From NCBI GenBank assembly GCA_964458655.1, contig CAYWJT010000043.1, forward strand, positions 1 through 24,456: 24,456 nt of DNA, written 5' to 3'. Positions within the stretch are counted from its first letter, which is position 1. Every line of letters begins with the position of its first letter. Below are positions 14,215-22,800 of the stretch, one piece after another. Both the position numbers and the translations under genes were made by a program. This DNA comes from CAYWJT01 sp964458655. Lineage in GTDB: Bacteria; Acidobacteriota; Aminicenantia; Aminicenantales; Saccharicenantaceae. The notes under the pieces were generated by a model. That model worked only from the letters and a program-made list of their open reading frames with translations, ran no database searches and was not told where the DNA came from.

Positions 14215-14997
14215 CTACCCGAAAACGCCCCTCAGGTACTCGTCGGTCCGCTTGTCGGCGGGCACGGTAAAGACTCTGTCGGTCGGGCCGATCTCGACCA
14301 GCTCGCCTGATAGGAAGAAGGCCGTCCTGTCCGAAACCCGGGCGGCCTGCTTGGTGTTGTTGGTGACCAGGATGATGGTATAGGACTGCTTCAACTTGCG
14401 CAGAGAATCCTCGATCTTCATGGTCGAGATGGGGTCGAGGCCGGAGGTGGGCTCGTCGAGCAGTATGAACTCCGGCTTCAACGCCAGTGTCCTGGCCAGG
14501 CACAGCCGCTGCTGCTGGCCTCCGGACAGGTTCAGGGCGCTGCTCCGGAGCCGGTCCTTGACCTCTTCCCAGAGGCCGGCCTTCTCCAGGCTGTCCCGGG
14601 CCAGCTCCTCCAGGACCGCGCCGTCGGCAACGCCGGCCATGCGCGGACCGAACACGACGTTTTCGAAGATGCTCCGCGGCAGCGCCACCGGCGTCGCGAA
14701 GACCATGCCCAGCCGCCGCCGCAGGGCGACGACATCGGTATCGGGGTCGAAGATGTCCCGGCCGTCGATGAGTATGCGGCCTTCGGACCTCGAGCCCGGG
14801 ACGAGGTCGTTGAGCCTGTTCAAAGAGCAAAGGAAGGTCGACTTGCCGCTCCCGGCCGGCCCGATCACGGCCAGGATCTCATTCCTGTAAACGTCGAGGT
14901 CGAGGTCCCGGACCGCCTGGAAGTCGCCGAAATAATGGCTGAAGGAGCGGACTTGGATGGCCGCTTCCCGCCCCATGTTCGCGCCCGCGGTGTTCAT
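14215..14997 (-). CDS. pstB: Phosphate ABC transporter ATPase PstB paralogue, lacking Q-loop Gln and H-loop His
   Basis: 260 residues from ATG 14997, which overlaps the pstA stop as ATGA; an internal Met at 14976 is an alternative. Seen: Walker A GPAGSGKST, an intact signature NLSGGQQQRLCLARTLALKP, Walker B/D-loop LLDEPTSGLDPISTMKIE, and the PstB-type tail FFLSGELVEIGPTDRVFTVP. The Q-loop Gln is replaced by Ala101 (MVFATPVALP) and the H-loop His by Asn213 (VTNNTKQAARVSD). Both residues normally support ATP hydrolysis in cis, so this subunit's own ATP site is probably slow or inactive. With the neighbour PstB (intact Q and H, degenerate signature) it would give one canonical and one degenerate site. 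Confidence 0.92.
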   Translation of the reverse strand: MNTAGANMGREAAIQVRSFSHYFGDFQAVRDLDLDVYRNEILAVIGPAGSGKSTFLCSLNRLNDLVPGSRSEGRILIDGRDIFDPDTDVVALRRRLGMVFATPVALPRSIFENVVFGPRMAGVADGAVLEELARDSLEKAGLWEEVKDRLRSSALNLSGGQQQRLCLARTLALKPEFILLDEPTSGLDPISTMKIEDSLRKLKQSYTIILVTNNTKQAARVSDRTAFFLSGELVEIGPTDRVFTVPADKRTDEYLRGVFG

Positions 14998-15839
14998 GTG
15001 TACTTCTTGATGAACCTGTTCATGAGGTAGTAGGTGAGGATGTTTATGACCAATATCGCCAGGATGAGCACCGCGGCCGTCCCGTAGGCCTTGGACATGG
15101 AGATGCCCTCCCGGGCCAGCACGTAGAAATGGACCGACATCGTCCGGGCCGAGGACAGCAGCGACTTCGGCAGGTGCAGGGCGCTGCCGGCCGTGAAGAT
15201 CACGGCCGCCGTCTCGCCTATGGCCCGGCCGATGCTGAGGATGACACCGGTCACTATCCCGGGGACGGCCGAAGGCAGGACGACGCGGGTCACGGTCTGC
15301 CATTTGGTGCCGCCGAGCGAGAAGCTCACCTGGCGGTAGGACTTGGGCACTGCCCGGATGGCTTCTTCGCTCGTCCTGATGATGGTCGGCAGGACCATGA
15401 AGGCCAGGGTCAGGCCGCCGCTCAGGATGGACCAGCCGAGGCCGAGCTTGGTTACGAACAGGATCAGCCCGAACAGGCCGAAGATGATCGAGGGTATCCC
15501 GGCCAGGCATTCGGCGCCGAAACGGATGACTTTTGTCAACCGGTTCTCCCAGGTGTACTCGGTCAGGAAGACGGCCGTGCCCACGCCGAGCGGCGTCGCG
15601 ATGACGACCGCGAGCAGCGTCAGGGCCGCGGTCGCGACCACGGTGGAGAATATGCCGCCCTCCCTGCCCATGTCCACCGGGTTGCGGAACAGGAAACCCG
15701 GGGTCAGCTCGGGCAGGCCCTTCCTCAGGATGAAGAAAAGTATGAAGAAAAGGACCGCGATCGTGAGGCCGGTCATGGCCCAGAGCACGAGCCTGACGGC
15801 CTTTTCCTCTTTTCTGGGGTCGACTATTATTAAGCCCAC
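14994..15839 (-). CDS. pstA: Phosphate ABC transporter permease PstA
   Basis: Inner-membrane permease of the phosphate importer, 281 residues, pairing with PstC. Seen: a cytoplasmic N-terminus, a first membrane span (VLWAMTGLTIAVLFFILFFI), the FRNPVDMGREGGIF segment typical of PstA, several further spans, and the EAA coupling loop EEAIRAVPKSYRQVSFSLGG followed by TKWQTVTRVVLPSAVPGI and GRAIGETAAVI. The start is GTG 15839, one base after the pstC stop; no other start fits. The stop overlaps the downstream PstB start by 4 bp. Confidence 0.95.
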   Translation of the reverse strand: MGLIIVDPRKEEKAVRLVLWAMTGLTIAVLFFILFFILRKGLPELTPGFLFRNPVDMGREGGIFSTVVATAALTLLAVVIATPLGVGTAVFLTEYTWENRLTKVIRFGAECLAGIPSIIFGLFGLILFVTKLGLGWSILSGGLTLAFMVLPTIIRTSEEAIRAVPKSYRQVSFSLGGTKWQTVTRVVLPSAVPGIVTGVILSIGRAIGETAAVIFTAGSALHLPKSLLSSARTMSVHFYVLAREGISMSKAYGTAAVLILAILVINILTYYLMNRFIKKYT

Positions 15840-15840
15840 T

Positions 15841-16704
15841 TCAGCCCTTTCTCCTTCGGGAAGAGGTTATATTGGCGAGCGTGTTAAGGATCATGATGAT
15901 GACGAAGAGGACGACACCCGTGGCGAACAGCGCCTCCTTGTGCTCGCCGGCGGCGTAGCCCATCTCCAGGGCTATGTTGGAGGTCAGGGTCCTGACGGGC
16001 GCCAGCAGGGAACGGGGAACGGCGACGGCGTTGCCGGCCACCATGATGACGGCCATGGTCTCACCGACCGCCCGGCCCATGCCCAGGATGATGCTCGAGA
16101 TTATGCCCGACCTGGCGGCCGGGAAAAGGACCATCTTCACGGTCTGCCAGACGGTGGCGCCCAGGGCGATGGAGCCCTCACGGTAGCTCGGCGGCACGGC
16201 CATCAGGGAGTCTATGGAGATGCTGATGATGGTCGGCAGGATCATGACGCCTAATATGACAGAGGCCGCCAAGACCGAAAGGCCCGGGCCGCCCAGTCGG
16301 TCCCTGATGAGCGGCACAAGGACGACGACGCCCATGAAGCCGTAGACGACCGACGGGATGCCTGCCAGCAGCTCGACAAGCGGCTTGACGACGGCCCGGA
16401 CTCGCTTCGAAGCGAACTCGGTCAGGACCACGGCGCAGGCCAGGCCGAACGGGACGCCGATGACAAGGGCCCCGAAGGTGACATAAAGCGAGCCCACGAT
16501 CATCGGCCAGATGCCGAAGCTCTTCTCGGTCGGGTACCAATTGGAGTTGGCCAGGAACTTGCCCAGGCCGTAACGGAACATGACCGGCAGGCCCTGCTCG
16601 AAGATGAAGACGGTGATGACGAGAAGCACGGAAACCGCGGAGAAAGCGACGACGAGGAGCGCGAACTTGATCAACCTGTCCTGCGCGGCCAGCTTGCCCA
16701 TCAT
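15841..16704 (-). CDS. pstC: Phosphate ABC transporter permease PstC
   Basis: Inner-membrane permease, 287 residues. Seen: a first span (FALLVVAFSAVSVLLVITVFI), the WYPTEKSFGIWPMIVGSL segment that marks PstC, the EAA loop (DSLMAVPPSYREGSIALGAT, then VWQTVKMVLFPAARSGI) and GMGRAVGETMAVIMVAGNA. Two ATG codons in tandem (16704 and 16701) could both serve. It lies 37 bp after pstS and abuts pstA. Together with PstA it forms the transmembrane channel. Confidence 0.95.
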   Translation of the reverse strand: MMGKLAAQDRLIKFALLVVAFSAVSVLLVITVFIFEQGLPVMFRYGLGKFLANSNWYPTEKSFGIWPMIVGSLYVTFGALVIGVPFGLACAVVLTEFASKRVRAVVKPLVELLAGIPSVVYGFMGVVVLVPLIRDRLGGPGLSVLAASVILGVMILPTIISISIDSLMAVPPSYREGSIALGATVWQTVKMVLFPAARSGIISSIILGMGRAVGETMAVIMVAGNAVAVPRSLLAPVRTLTSNIALEMGYAAGEHKEALFATGVVLFVIIMILNTLANITSSRRRKG

Positions 16705-16741
16705 GACGCTCCGTTCATGCCTGCCTCGCCCGCCGGCCGCC

Positions 16742-17551
16742 TCAGCGGGCCGGGATCAGGCCCTCCTGCTTGATCAGCTCCTGGCCCTCGGCCGAGAGCA
16801 CGAAATCCATGAACCTCTTGACCAACCCTTCCGGCTCGCTTCTGGTCAGGAAGAGGAAGGGCCTGACCAGCTTGTAGCTGCCGTCGAGTATGGCGGTTTC
16901 GCTCGGCTTTACTCCCTCGAGGCTGACGGCTTTGACCCTGTCGTCCACGAGCCCCAGGGAGATGAAGCCGATGGAGTATGGGTCTCGGGCGACGATCTCC
17001 CGGACGGTGCCGTTGGAATCCTGGGTGATCGCGCCGTTGAAGATCCTGGTCTTCTTCATGACCATTTCCTGGAAAGCCCCGCGGGTCCCCGAGCCCTCCT
17101 CCCTGGTCACCACCGTTATCTCGCGGTCGGGTCCGCCCAGGAAGCGCCAGTTCCTGACCTGCCCGGCAAAAACCAGCTGCACCTCGTCCAGCATCAAGTT
17201 CACCACCGGGTTCGATGGATGGACGATGACGGCCAGTCCGTCGCGGGCGACCACAACCTCCCTGAGGTCCTTTTCCTCGGGCTTGAGCTCGCGCGAGGAC
17301 ATGCCGATCTGGCAGACGCCGTTGCGGCAGGCCTGGATGCCGGCGCTCGAGCCGCCTCCCTGGACGTTTACCACCACGTCCGGATTAAGCTGCATGAAAT
17401 GCTCCGCCCATTTGTCGGCGAAAGGTTGGATGCTGGTCGAGCCGGCCAGGATCAGCTCATGGCCGGCCCTGGGCCCGGAGCAAGCCGTCGCGAAAAACAG
17501 GACGGCCGCAACCGTGTAGAGATAGCACGCTCTCATGCCCAAGCTTTTCAT
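16742..17551 (-). CDS. pstS: Periplasmic phosphate-binding lipoprotein PstS
   Basis: Captures phosphate and delivers it to PstC/PstA. 269 residues with a signal peptide and lipobox (FFATAC, Cys24), so membrane-anchored. Phosphate-site motifs are seen: AGSTSIQPFA, GGGSSAGIQA, and EEGSGTRGAF; the last carries the Ser, Gly, Thr and Arg ligands typical of the family. An internal ATG at 17536 is possible but would shorten the signal peptide's charged n-region. First gene of pstS-pstC-pstA-pstB-pstB. No phoU or two-component genes follow in the window. A Pho-box-like array lies just upstream. Confidence 0.94.
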   Translation of the reverse strand: MKSLGMRACYLYTVAAVLFFATACSGPRAGHELILAGSTSIQPFADKWAEHFMQLNPDVVVNVQGGGSSAGIQACRNGVCQIGMSSRELKPEEKDLREVVVARDGLAVIVHPSNPVVNLMLDEVQLVFAGQVRNWRFLGGPDREITVVTREEGSGTRGAFQEMVMKKTRIFNGAITQDSNGTVREIVARDPYSIGFISLGLVDDRVKAVSLEGVKPSETAILDGSYKLVRPFLFLTRSEPEGLVKRFMDFVLSAEGQELIKQEGLIPAR

Positions 17552-17571
17552 GGCGTTCAGAGGTAGGCTCG

Positions 17572-17615
17572 ATTATACCCGATGTCCCGACAAATTAGAA
17601 TAACCCGGTTGACAG
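17572..17615 (-). promoter_or_regulatory. pstS promoter with Pho-box-like 11-bp repeats
   Basis: Minus strand: TATAAT (17577-17572) lacks a good -35. Instead, three 7-mers stand at an 11-bp period: CTGTCAA (17615-17609), GTTATTC (17604-17598) and TTGTCGG (17593-17587), the last ending 9 bp before the -10. PhoB binds 7-bp CTGTCAT-like units every 11 bp about 10 bp upstream of the -10. The outer units match that pattern and the middle one poorly. Phosphate-starvation control is inferred. Confidence 0.45.
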
Positions 17616-17638
17616 GCTTTCCCCTCCTGGTTTATATT
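17609..17638 (+). promoter_or_regulatory. Sigma70-type promoter of the EF-Tu-like gene
   Basis: TTGACA (17609-17614) and TATATT (17633-17638) with an 18-bp spacer, about 50 bp before the start codon. The -35 box is the complement of the first Pho-box-like unit of the divergent pstS promoter, so the two promoters share DNA. Confidence 0.6.
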
Positions 17639-17686
17639 CCATGGCAAGGGATAGCATTTCGAAAGGAAAGAGAAAGGAGTCGGGCC

Positions 17687-17947
17687 ATGCCAGGCACGCG
17701 CGTCGGCAGTGTGACCCATTATTTCGACCGGATCAGCGTGGCCGTGCTGGAACTCACCGAGACCATCAAGGTGGGCGACACGCTCCACTTCCTCGGCCAC
17801 AGCTCGGACTTCATGCAGAAGGTCGAATCGCTCCAGATCGAGCACAAGGCCGTGAACGAGGCCGGTCCCGGCCAGGACGTGGCCATGAAGGTCAGCCAGC
17901 CGGTAAGGCCGCACACGGCGGTGTTCAAGATCACCGGCGAGGCGTGA
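17687..17947 (+). CDS. EF-Tu domain-2-like small protein (translation elongation factor-like)
   Basis: 86 residues. Start ATG 17687 follows AAAGGAG (17673-17679) at ideal spacing. The sequence MPGTRVGSVTHYFDRISVAV then LELTETIKVGDTLHFLGHSS, DFMQKVESLQIEH, GPGQDVAMKV and HTAVFKI follows the beta-barrel domain 2 of translational GTPases (VG-V-HYF, IKVGD-I-I-G, V-S-Q--H, A--GD-VG-KV). There is no GTPase domain, so it is a stand-alone barrel. Such mini-proteins are annotated as elongation-factor-like, with unknown role; RNA or protein binding is plausible. Its 3' end overlaps the convergent ABC-F gene by 17 bp. Confidence 0.85.
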   Translation: MPGTRVGSVTHYFDRISVAVLELTETIKVGDTLHFLGHSSDFMQKVESLQIEHKAVNEAGPGQDVAMKVSQPVRPHTAVFKITGEA

Positions 17948-19811
17948 CGGGGTCGTCAAGCCCGTCCGGGCCGCGGAGCTTCTCCTCGAACTCGGCCTGC
18001 CTGCCGCGGTAGTCGTTGTCCAGCTTTTCCAGCTCGTCGAGGAGCGCCTCCAGCTCCTGTCTGGCGGCATGGAGCGACCTGGCCTTTTCGGCGATCTCCT
18101 CCCCCCTCTTATTCGCGGAGGCCTCGACAATCCCGCGGTTGAGGCCCCCCACCATGGCGTCCAGCTCCTCGATCCGGGCTTCGACCGCCTTCATCCTCGA
18201 CTCGAGCGGCTTCAGGACCCGGGACTTTTCGGCGATGAGCCTGGAACGCAGCCGGCGTAGCTCTTTCGGGCTCGGAGCTTCGCTCTCCGCTGTCCCCTCC
18301 GGCCTGCTTTGTTCGGACCCGCCTCCCTCCTCCTCCCATCCGACCTTTTCCAGGAACCGGGCGTAGCCGCCCTCGTAAACCCTGACGCCGCTTTCCTCGA
18401 AAACCACCAGCCTCTCGGCCAGAGCGTTGAGGAACATCTCGTTGTGGGTCACCATGACCACGGCGCCGTCGAAGTTGTCCAGCGCAGCGAGCAGGGCGTC
18501 GTTGGAAGCCAGGTCCAGGTGGTTGGTGGGCTCGTCGAGCAACAACAGGTTCGCGGGCGAGGCGATCAGCTTGGCCAGCAGGACGCGGCTTTTCTCGCCG
18601 CCCGAAAGCACCCGGACGGGCTTGAGGGCGTCGTCGCCCTCGAAAAGCATGGCCCCGGCGATGGCCCGGGCCTTCTTGGGGTCGCCTTCAGGGTCGGCCG
18701 AGGCGATCTCCTCGAGGACGGTGCTGTCGCCGTTGAGACTCGAAACGTGGGTTTGCTCGAAATAGCCGACGGCCGCAGAAAGCGGCGTGTTCACTTCGCC
18801 GGACTGCGGCTCGAGGACGCCGGCCAGCAGCTTGAGCAGGGTGGTCTTGCCGCGGCCGTTCCTGCCGATGACGAAGACGCGGTCGCGGCCGCCCACGCTC
18901 AGGCTGAAATCCTTGATAAGGAGACTGCCCGGGTCGTAGCCGAAGGCCAGGTCCCGGACGTCCATGACGTACTTGTGGTAGAAGGGCTTCAAGGTGAAGG
19001 AGAACTCCAAGTCGCGGATCGCCTCGAGCCTTTCCCTTTTTTCCGCCTTCTCCAGGTATTTCAGGCGCGACTGGACCAGGCCGGCCAGCCGGGCCTTGGC
19101 CCGGAAGCGGTTGATGAAGACCTCCATCTCCTTCCTCTTGCGCTCGTCGTTGACGCGGGTCTTCTCGTATGTTTCCTCGTCGGCGGCCAGGCGCTCGTAG
19201 TATTTCCCGGTGTCGCCCTTGATCTTGCGGACCTTCTTGCGGTGGATGCCGAGGATGTGGGTGGCGACGCCGTCCATGAAGCTGCGGTCGTGGGAGATGA
19301 ACATGACCTCGCCCGGCCAGCCCTTGAGGAAGCCCTCGAGCCAGCGTATGGAGGTGATGTCGAGGAAGTTGGTCGGCTCGTCGAGGAGCAGCATCTGGTA
19401 GTCGCCGAGCAGGACCTTGGCCAGGTTGAGCCGGACCTGGAAGCCGCCCGAAAGCTCGCGCGGAGCGAGCGTCAGGTCCCGGGCTTCGAAGCCGAGCCCG
19501 GCCAGGACCTTTTCCACGCGCCAGAGCTCGCCGCTCGCCGCGGCGGGCAGGGCCCGGGCGGCCTCGTCCAGGACTGTCGCTTCCCGGAAGACGAGCTGCT
19601 GCTCCACATAGCCGATGGAGTAATTCCTGGGCTTGATGACGGAGCCCTCGTCCGGCTCCTCTTCCCCTGTAATCAGCCTGAACAGCGTCGTCTTGCCGTG
19701 GCCGTTGCGCCCGACAACACCGACGCGCTCCCGGGCGTTGAACCTGAAGCTGACGCGGTCGAACAGGACCTGCCGCCCGTAGCGCTTGGAAAGGTTGTCG
19801 ACGATGATCAT
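17931..19811 (-). CDS. ABC-F family ATPase (ribosome-associated)
   Basis: 626 residues with two ABC cassettes and no membrane span: Walker A GRNGHGKTT (34-42), signature LSGGFQVRL, DEPTNFLDI; a charged helical linker (EETYEKTRVNDERKRKEME) matching the P-site tRNA-interaction region; second cassette GRNGRGKTT, LSGGEKSRV, DEPTNHLDL; and a C-terminal coiled coil (about 535-626). ABC-F proteins act on the ribosome, for example in relieving stalls or in antibiotic protection; which applies here cannot be told. Start ATG 19811 begins MIIVDNLSKRYG and overlaps the peptidase stop as ATGA. Longer in-frame extensions to 19982 are Arg/Pro-rich shadow sequence. Likely third gene of an S46-S41-ABC-F operon. 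Confidence 0.93.
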   Translation of the reverse strand: MIIVDNLSKRYGRQVLFDRVSFRFNARERVGVVGRNGHGKTTLFRLITGEEEPDEGSVIKPRNYSIGYVEQQLVFREATVLDEAARALPAAASGELWRVEKVLAGLGFEARDLTLAPRELSGGFQVRLNLAKVLLGDYQMLLLDEPTNFLDITSIRWLEGFLKGWPGEVMFISHDRSFMDGVATHILGIHRKKVRKIKGDTGKYYERLAADEETYEKTRVNDERKRKEMEVFINRFRAKARLAGLVQSRLKYLEKAEKRERLEAIRDLEFSFTLKPFYHKYVMDVRDLAFGYDPGSLLIKDFSLSVGGRDRVFVIGRNGRGKTTLLKLLAGVLEPQSGEVNTPLSAAVGYFEQTHVSSLNGDSTVLEEIASADPEGDPKKARAIAGAMLFEGDDALKPVRVLSGGEKSRVLLAKLIASPANLLLLDEPTNHLDLASNDALLAALDNFDGAVVMVTHNEMFLNALAERLVVFEESGVRVYEGGYARFLEKVGWEEEGGGSEQSRPEGTAESEAPSPKELRRLRSRLIAEKSRVLKPLESRMKAVEARIEELDAMVGGLNRGIVEASANKRGEEIAEKARSLHAARQELEALLDELEKLDNDYRGRQAEFEEKLRGPDGLDDPVTPRR

Positions 19812-22800
19812 GGGACGCGTTTGGGATAGGGCGGCTTCGGCGGGAACTTGAGCGGGTTCTGTTTTATCTTTTCCAGGACGACCTCGATGGCCTTCTCGAG
19901 CTGCGGGTCGCGGCCGGCCACGACCGAGGCCGGGTCGTTGTCGATGAGTATGTCCGGGTCGGCGCCGTGGTTCTCGACCCACCAGGCCCCTTCCCGGCCG
20001 TAGAAGGCGTTGTTGGACTGCTGGACGGTGCCGTTGTCGATGGTCGTCTGTCCGTTGATGATCCCGACCAGGCCGCCCCAGGAAGGCACGCCGACCACCG
20101 TGCCCAGCTTGCGGGCCTTGAAATGCTCGACGAAGGCCTCGCCGTCGGAGCCGTTGTTCTCGTTCGAAATCACGACATAATTGCCGTTGCCGGCCGAGCC
20201 GGGATAGCGGAAGGGCTCCATGCCCTTGAGGTTGTTGAAGGCGACCAGCTGCCGCTCCAGCTTGTCGATGAGGAAGTACTCCGTCCAGCCGCCTGAGTTG
20301 CGGCGCAGGTCCAGGATGATGCCCTCCTTGTAGCGGAAGGCCCGCCAGAACTTGTCGAACTCGCCCACCCCGCCCGAGCCCATGGCGTTGATGTGCATGT
20401 AGCCGACCCGCCCCTCGCCCGCCTTGAGCACTTTCTGGATGTTGCTGTTGAGCCAGTTGAAGTAGCGGAGCTGGGCGTCGCTGCGGACCGGTTCGACCTC
20501 GTAGGTCCTGGCGCCGGACGGCGACGGCTTCGAGGAAACGGTCACGGAAACCTTGGCGCCCGGCGCCACCTGGAGCAGCCGGTAGTAGTCCTCCGGCGGA
20601 TGAACTTCGCGGCCGTTGACGGCGATGAGATAATCGCCGGCCTTGACCTCGATATCAGGCCGGACGAGCGGCCCGCGCAGGCCGCGGTTGATGTCGTTGG
20701 GGCCGTAGACGGCCGCGATGCGGTAATAGCCGGCCTTGAGGTCCGGCTCGAGGTCGGCTCCCAGGAGGCCGGTGAAGAGCTGCGCCTGGGCCGGCGTCTG
20801 GGCCGTCGGCCCGAAGTCGCCGCCCGAGACATAGGTGTGCGAAACGCACAGCCCGCCGACCATCTGGAGCAGGAGCCAGTTGAGCTGGCCGCGGCTCGTG
20901 AGATACTTGACGCGCTCCCGGTACCTGTCGCCTACGGCCTTCCAGTCCTGGCCGTGCATGTCCGGGTCGTAGAAGAAGTCGCGGTACCAGCGCCAGGCGT
21001 CGTTGAAGATCTGGAGCCATTCGGCCGGCGGGTCGACGAGGTAGGTCAGGCCGCCGAGGTCCAGCTTGTCCCCCGGCGCCTTGGAGGCGAAAGCCTTGGC
21101 CAGAGGCGTGATGAAGACGTCGCCGGCCCGGCGCACAAGCAGGCACTCGCCGCCCGAAGAAAGCGTGTGCTCCCTGACCTTGCCCTCGAGCACCGTCTCC
21201 TTCTGCTGGGCCAGGTCGAAGATGTGCAGGTCCCACTTGGTGGCGCCGCGGGGGCTGAAGATCTCCTCGTACTCGTCCTCGGTGAAGGCCGGGACCGAAG
21301 CCCAGGTCACCCGGCCCTTGCCGGCCTTGAGGAAGAAATAATTGCCGGGCTCGACGGGCAGCGGGAAGGTTCGGGAACTCAGGCCCTCGAGGTCGACGCG
21401 GAACGGCCGGGCCTCGCCGGCTTTCTTGTCTTCCTCGTCCTTCTCGCCGAAGGGCGGTTTTTCGCCCGCCCTGAGGCTGACGGCCATGACCTGCTGGGGC
21501 GTCGCGATTATGTGGTTGTCCTCGTAGAAGTCCATGTGGACGGTGAAGTCCCGGCTCGACAGGTAGTAAAGGAAGTCGCCGCCGGCGTCGAAGACCGGGT
21601 TGATGTTGTCGTAGAAGTCGTCCGTGACCGGCGTCTTGGCGGCCGTGGCCAGGTTGTAGAGGAAGATCCGGCTGTTGCGGTTGGGCTGGACGAAGGAATA
21701 GGCGATCCAGTTGGAATCGGGCGACCAGGCGTAGTCGCTGACCTCCCAGTAGAACTCGTCGTTCTTGAGCCGGTTGGACTCGTCGACCTTGACCAGCTTC
21801 TTGGCCGCGACATCGACGTAGAAAATGGAGAAGTCCTTGTCGCCGAACAGGATCTTCTTTCCGTCGGGCGACCAGACCGGCCGGTAGACCGTCCGGTCCA
21901 GGGTCGTCGTCAGCTGGTTCCAGGGACCTCCCTTGACGCTCTGGACGTAGAGCTGGTATTCGCCGCTTTTATCCGAGAAGAAGGCGACCGATTTGCCGTC
22001 CGGCGAGAGCCGCGGGTGGATCTCGCGCGTGCCGGGGGAGTTGGAAAGGTTGAACGACCGCTTCGAACCGGGATAGACGACGAAGACGTCGCCCCGGGCC
22101 TCCAGCACGACCGTCTTGCCGTCGTCCGAGACGTCGAGCGAATGGATGTAATCCCTGGGGTTGATGACCCTCGGCCGCCTGGCCCAGTGGTCGCTCGAGA
22201 GCTCGACCCGGAGCGCGCTGTCCGCGCCGGAAGCGAGGTCGAGCACGTGCAGGCGGCCGTCCTGGACGTAGACGACTCGTCGGCCGTCGGTCGCCGGCAT
22301 CATGACGTCGAAGTCGTCGTATTTCGTGACCGCGACCGCCTCCTTCGTCCCGATCCTCTGGCGGTAGATGTTGGCGACGCCGTTCGTCCGGTCGGAAACG
22401 AAGTACATCTGGTCGCCGACCCACATCGGGTAGCTGTTCTTGCCGACATAATCGGAGACGGGCGAGAAGCTCCGGCTCTGGAAGTCGTATAGCCAGATGT
22501 CCTGGTAGCGGCCGCCCTTGTAGCGCTTCCAGTAGTATTCCTCGTCACCGCGGCGGCAGTAGAGGATCTTCTTGCCGTCCGGCGAGAAGGAGCAGAGGAC
22601 GCCGCGGTCGAGCGGGAACCGCTCCGGGGCCGAGCCTTCCCTGTCCACGAAGTACAGGTTGGGGTCGCGGCCCACGACGTTCTCGTGCATCGAGCGGAAG
22701 ACCACACGCCGGCTGTCCGGGGTCCAGCCGACGACGAAGGCCGCGCCGGGCGTCCAGGTCAGCCGGACCGGCTCGCCGCCCTCGGCGGGCATGAGGTAGA

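Noticed and set aside
14998..15510. N-terminal extension of the promoter-proximal PstB into pstA
   Set aside because: The extension is out-of-frame pstA sequence rich in Arg, Pro and Gly; the ATG at 14997 overlapping the pstA stop is the natural start.
18309..19829. 506-residue plus-strand frame opposite the ABC-F gene
   Set aside because: Antisense shadow; it has no recognisable domain, while the minus strand encodes two complete ABC cassettes.
19812..19982. N-terminal extension of the ABC-F protein
   Set aside because: It is an Arg/Gly/Pro-rich frame lying over the end of the S41 peptidase; family similarity starts at ATG 19811.
20393..22492. 699-residue plus-strand frame opposite the tricorn-like peptidase
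   Set aside because: Low-complexity, Val/Asp/Glu/Arg-rich antisense translation typical of GC-rich coding DNA; the minus strand carries the real protein with catalytic residues in place.
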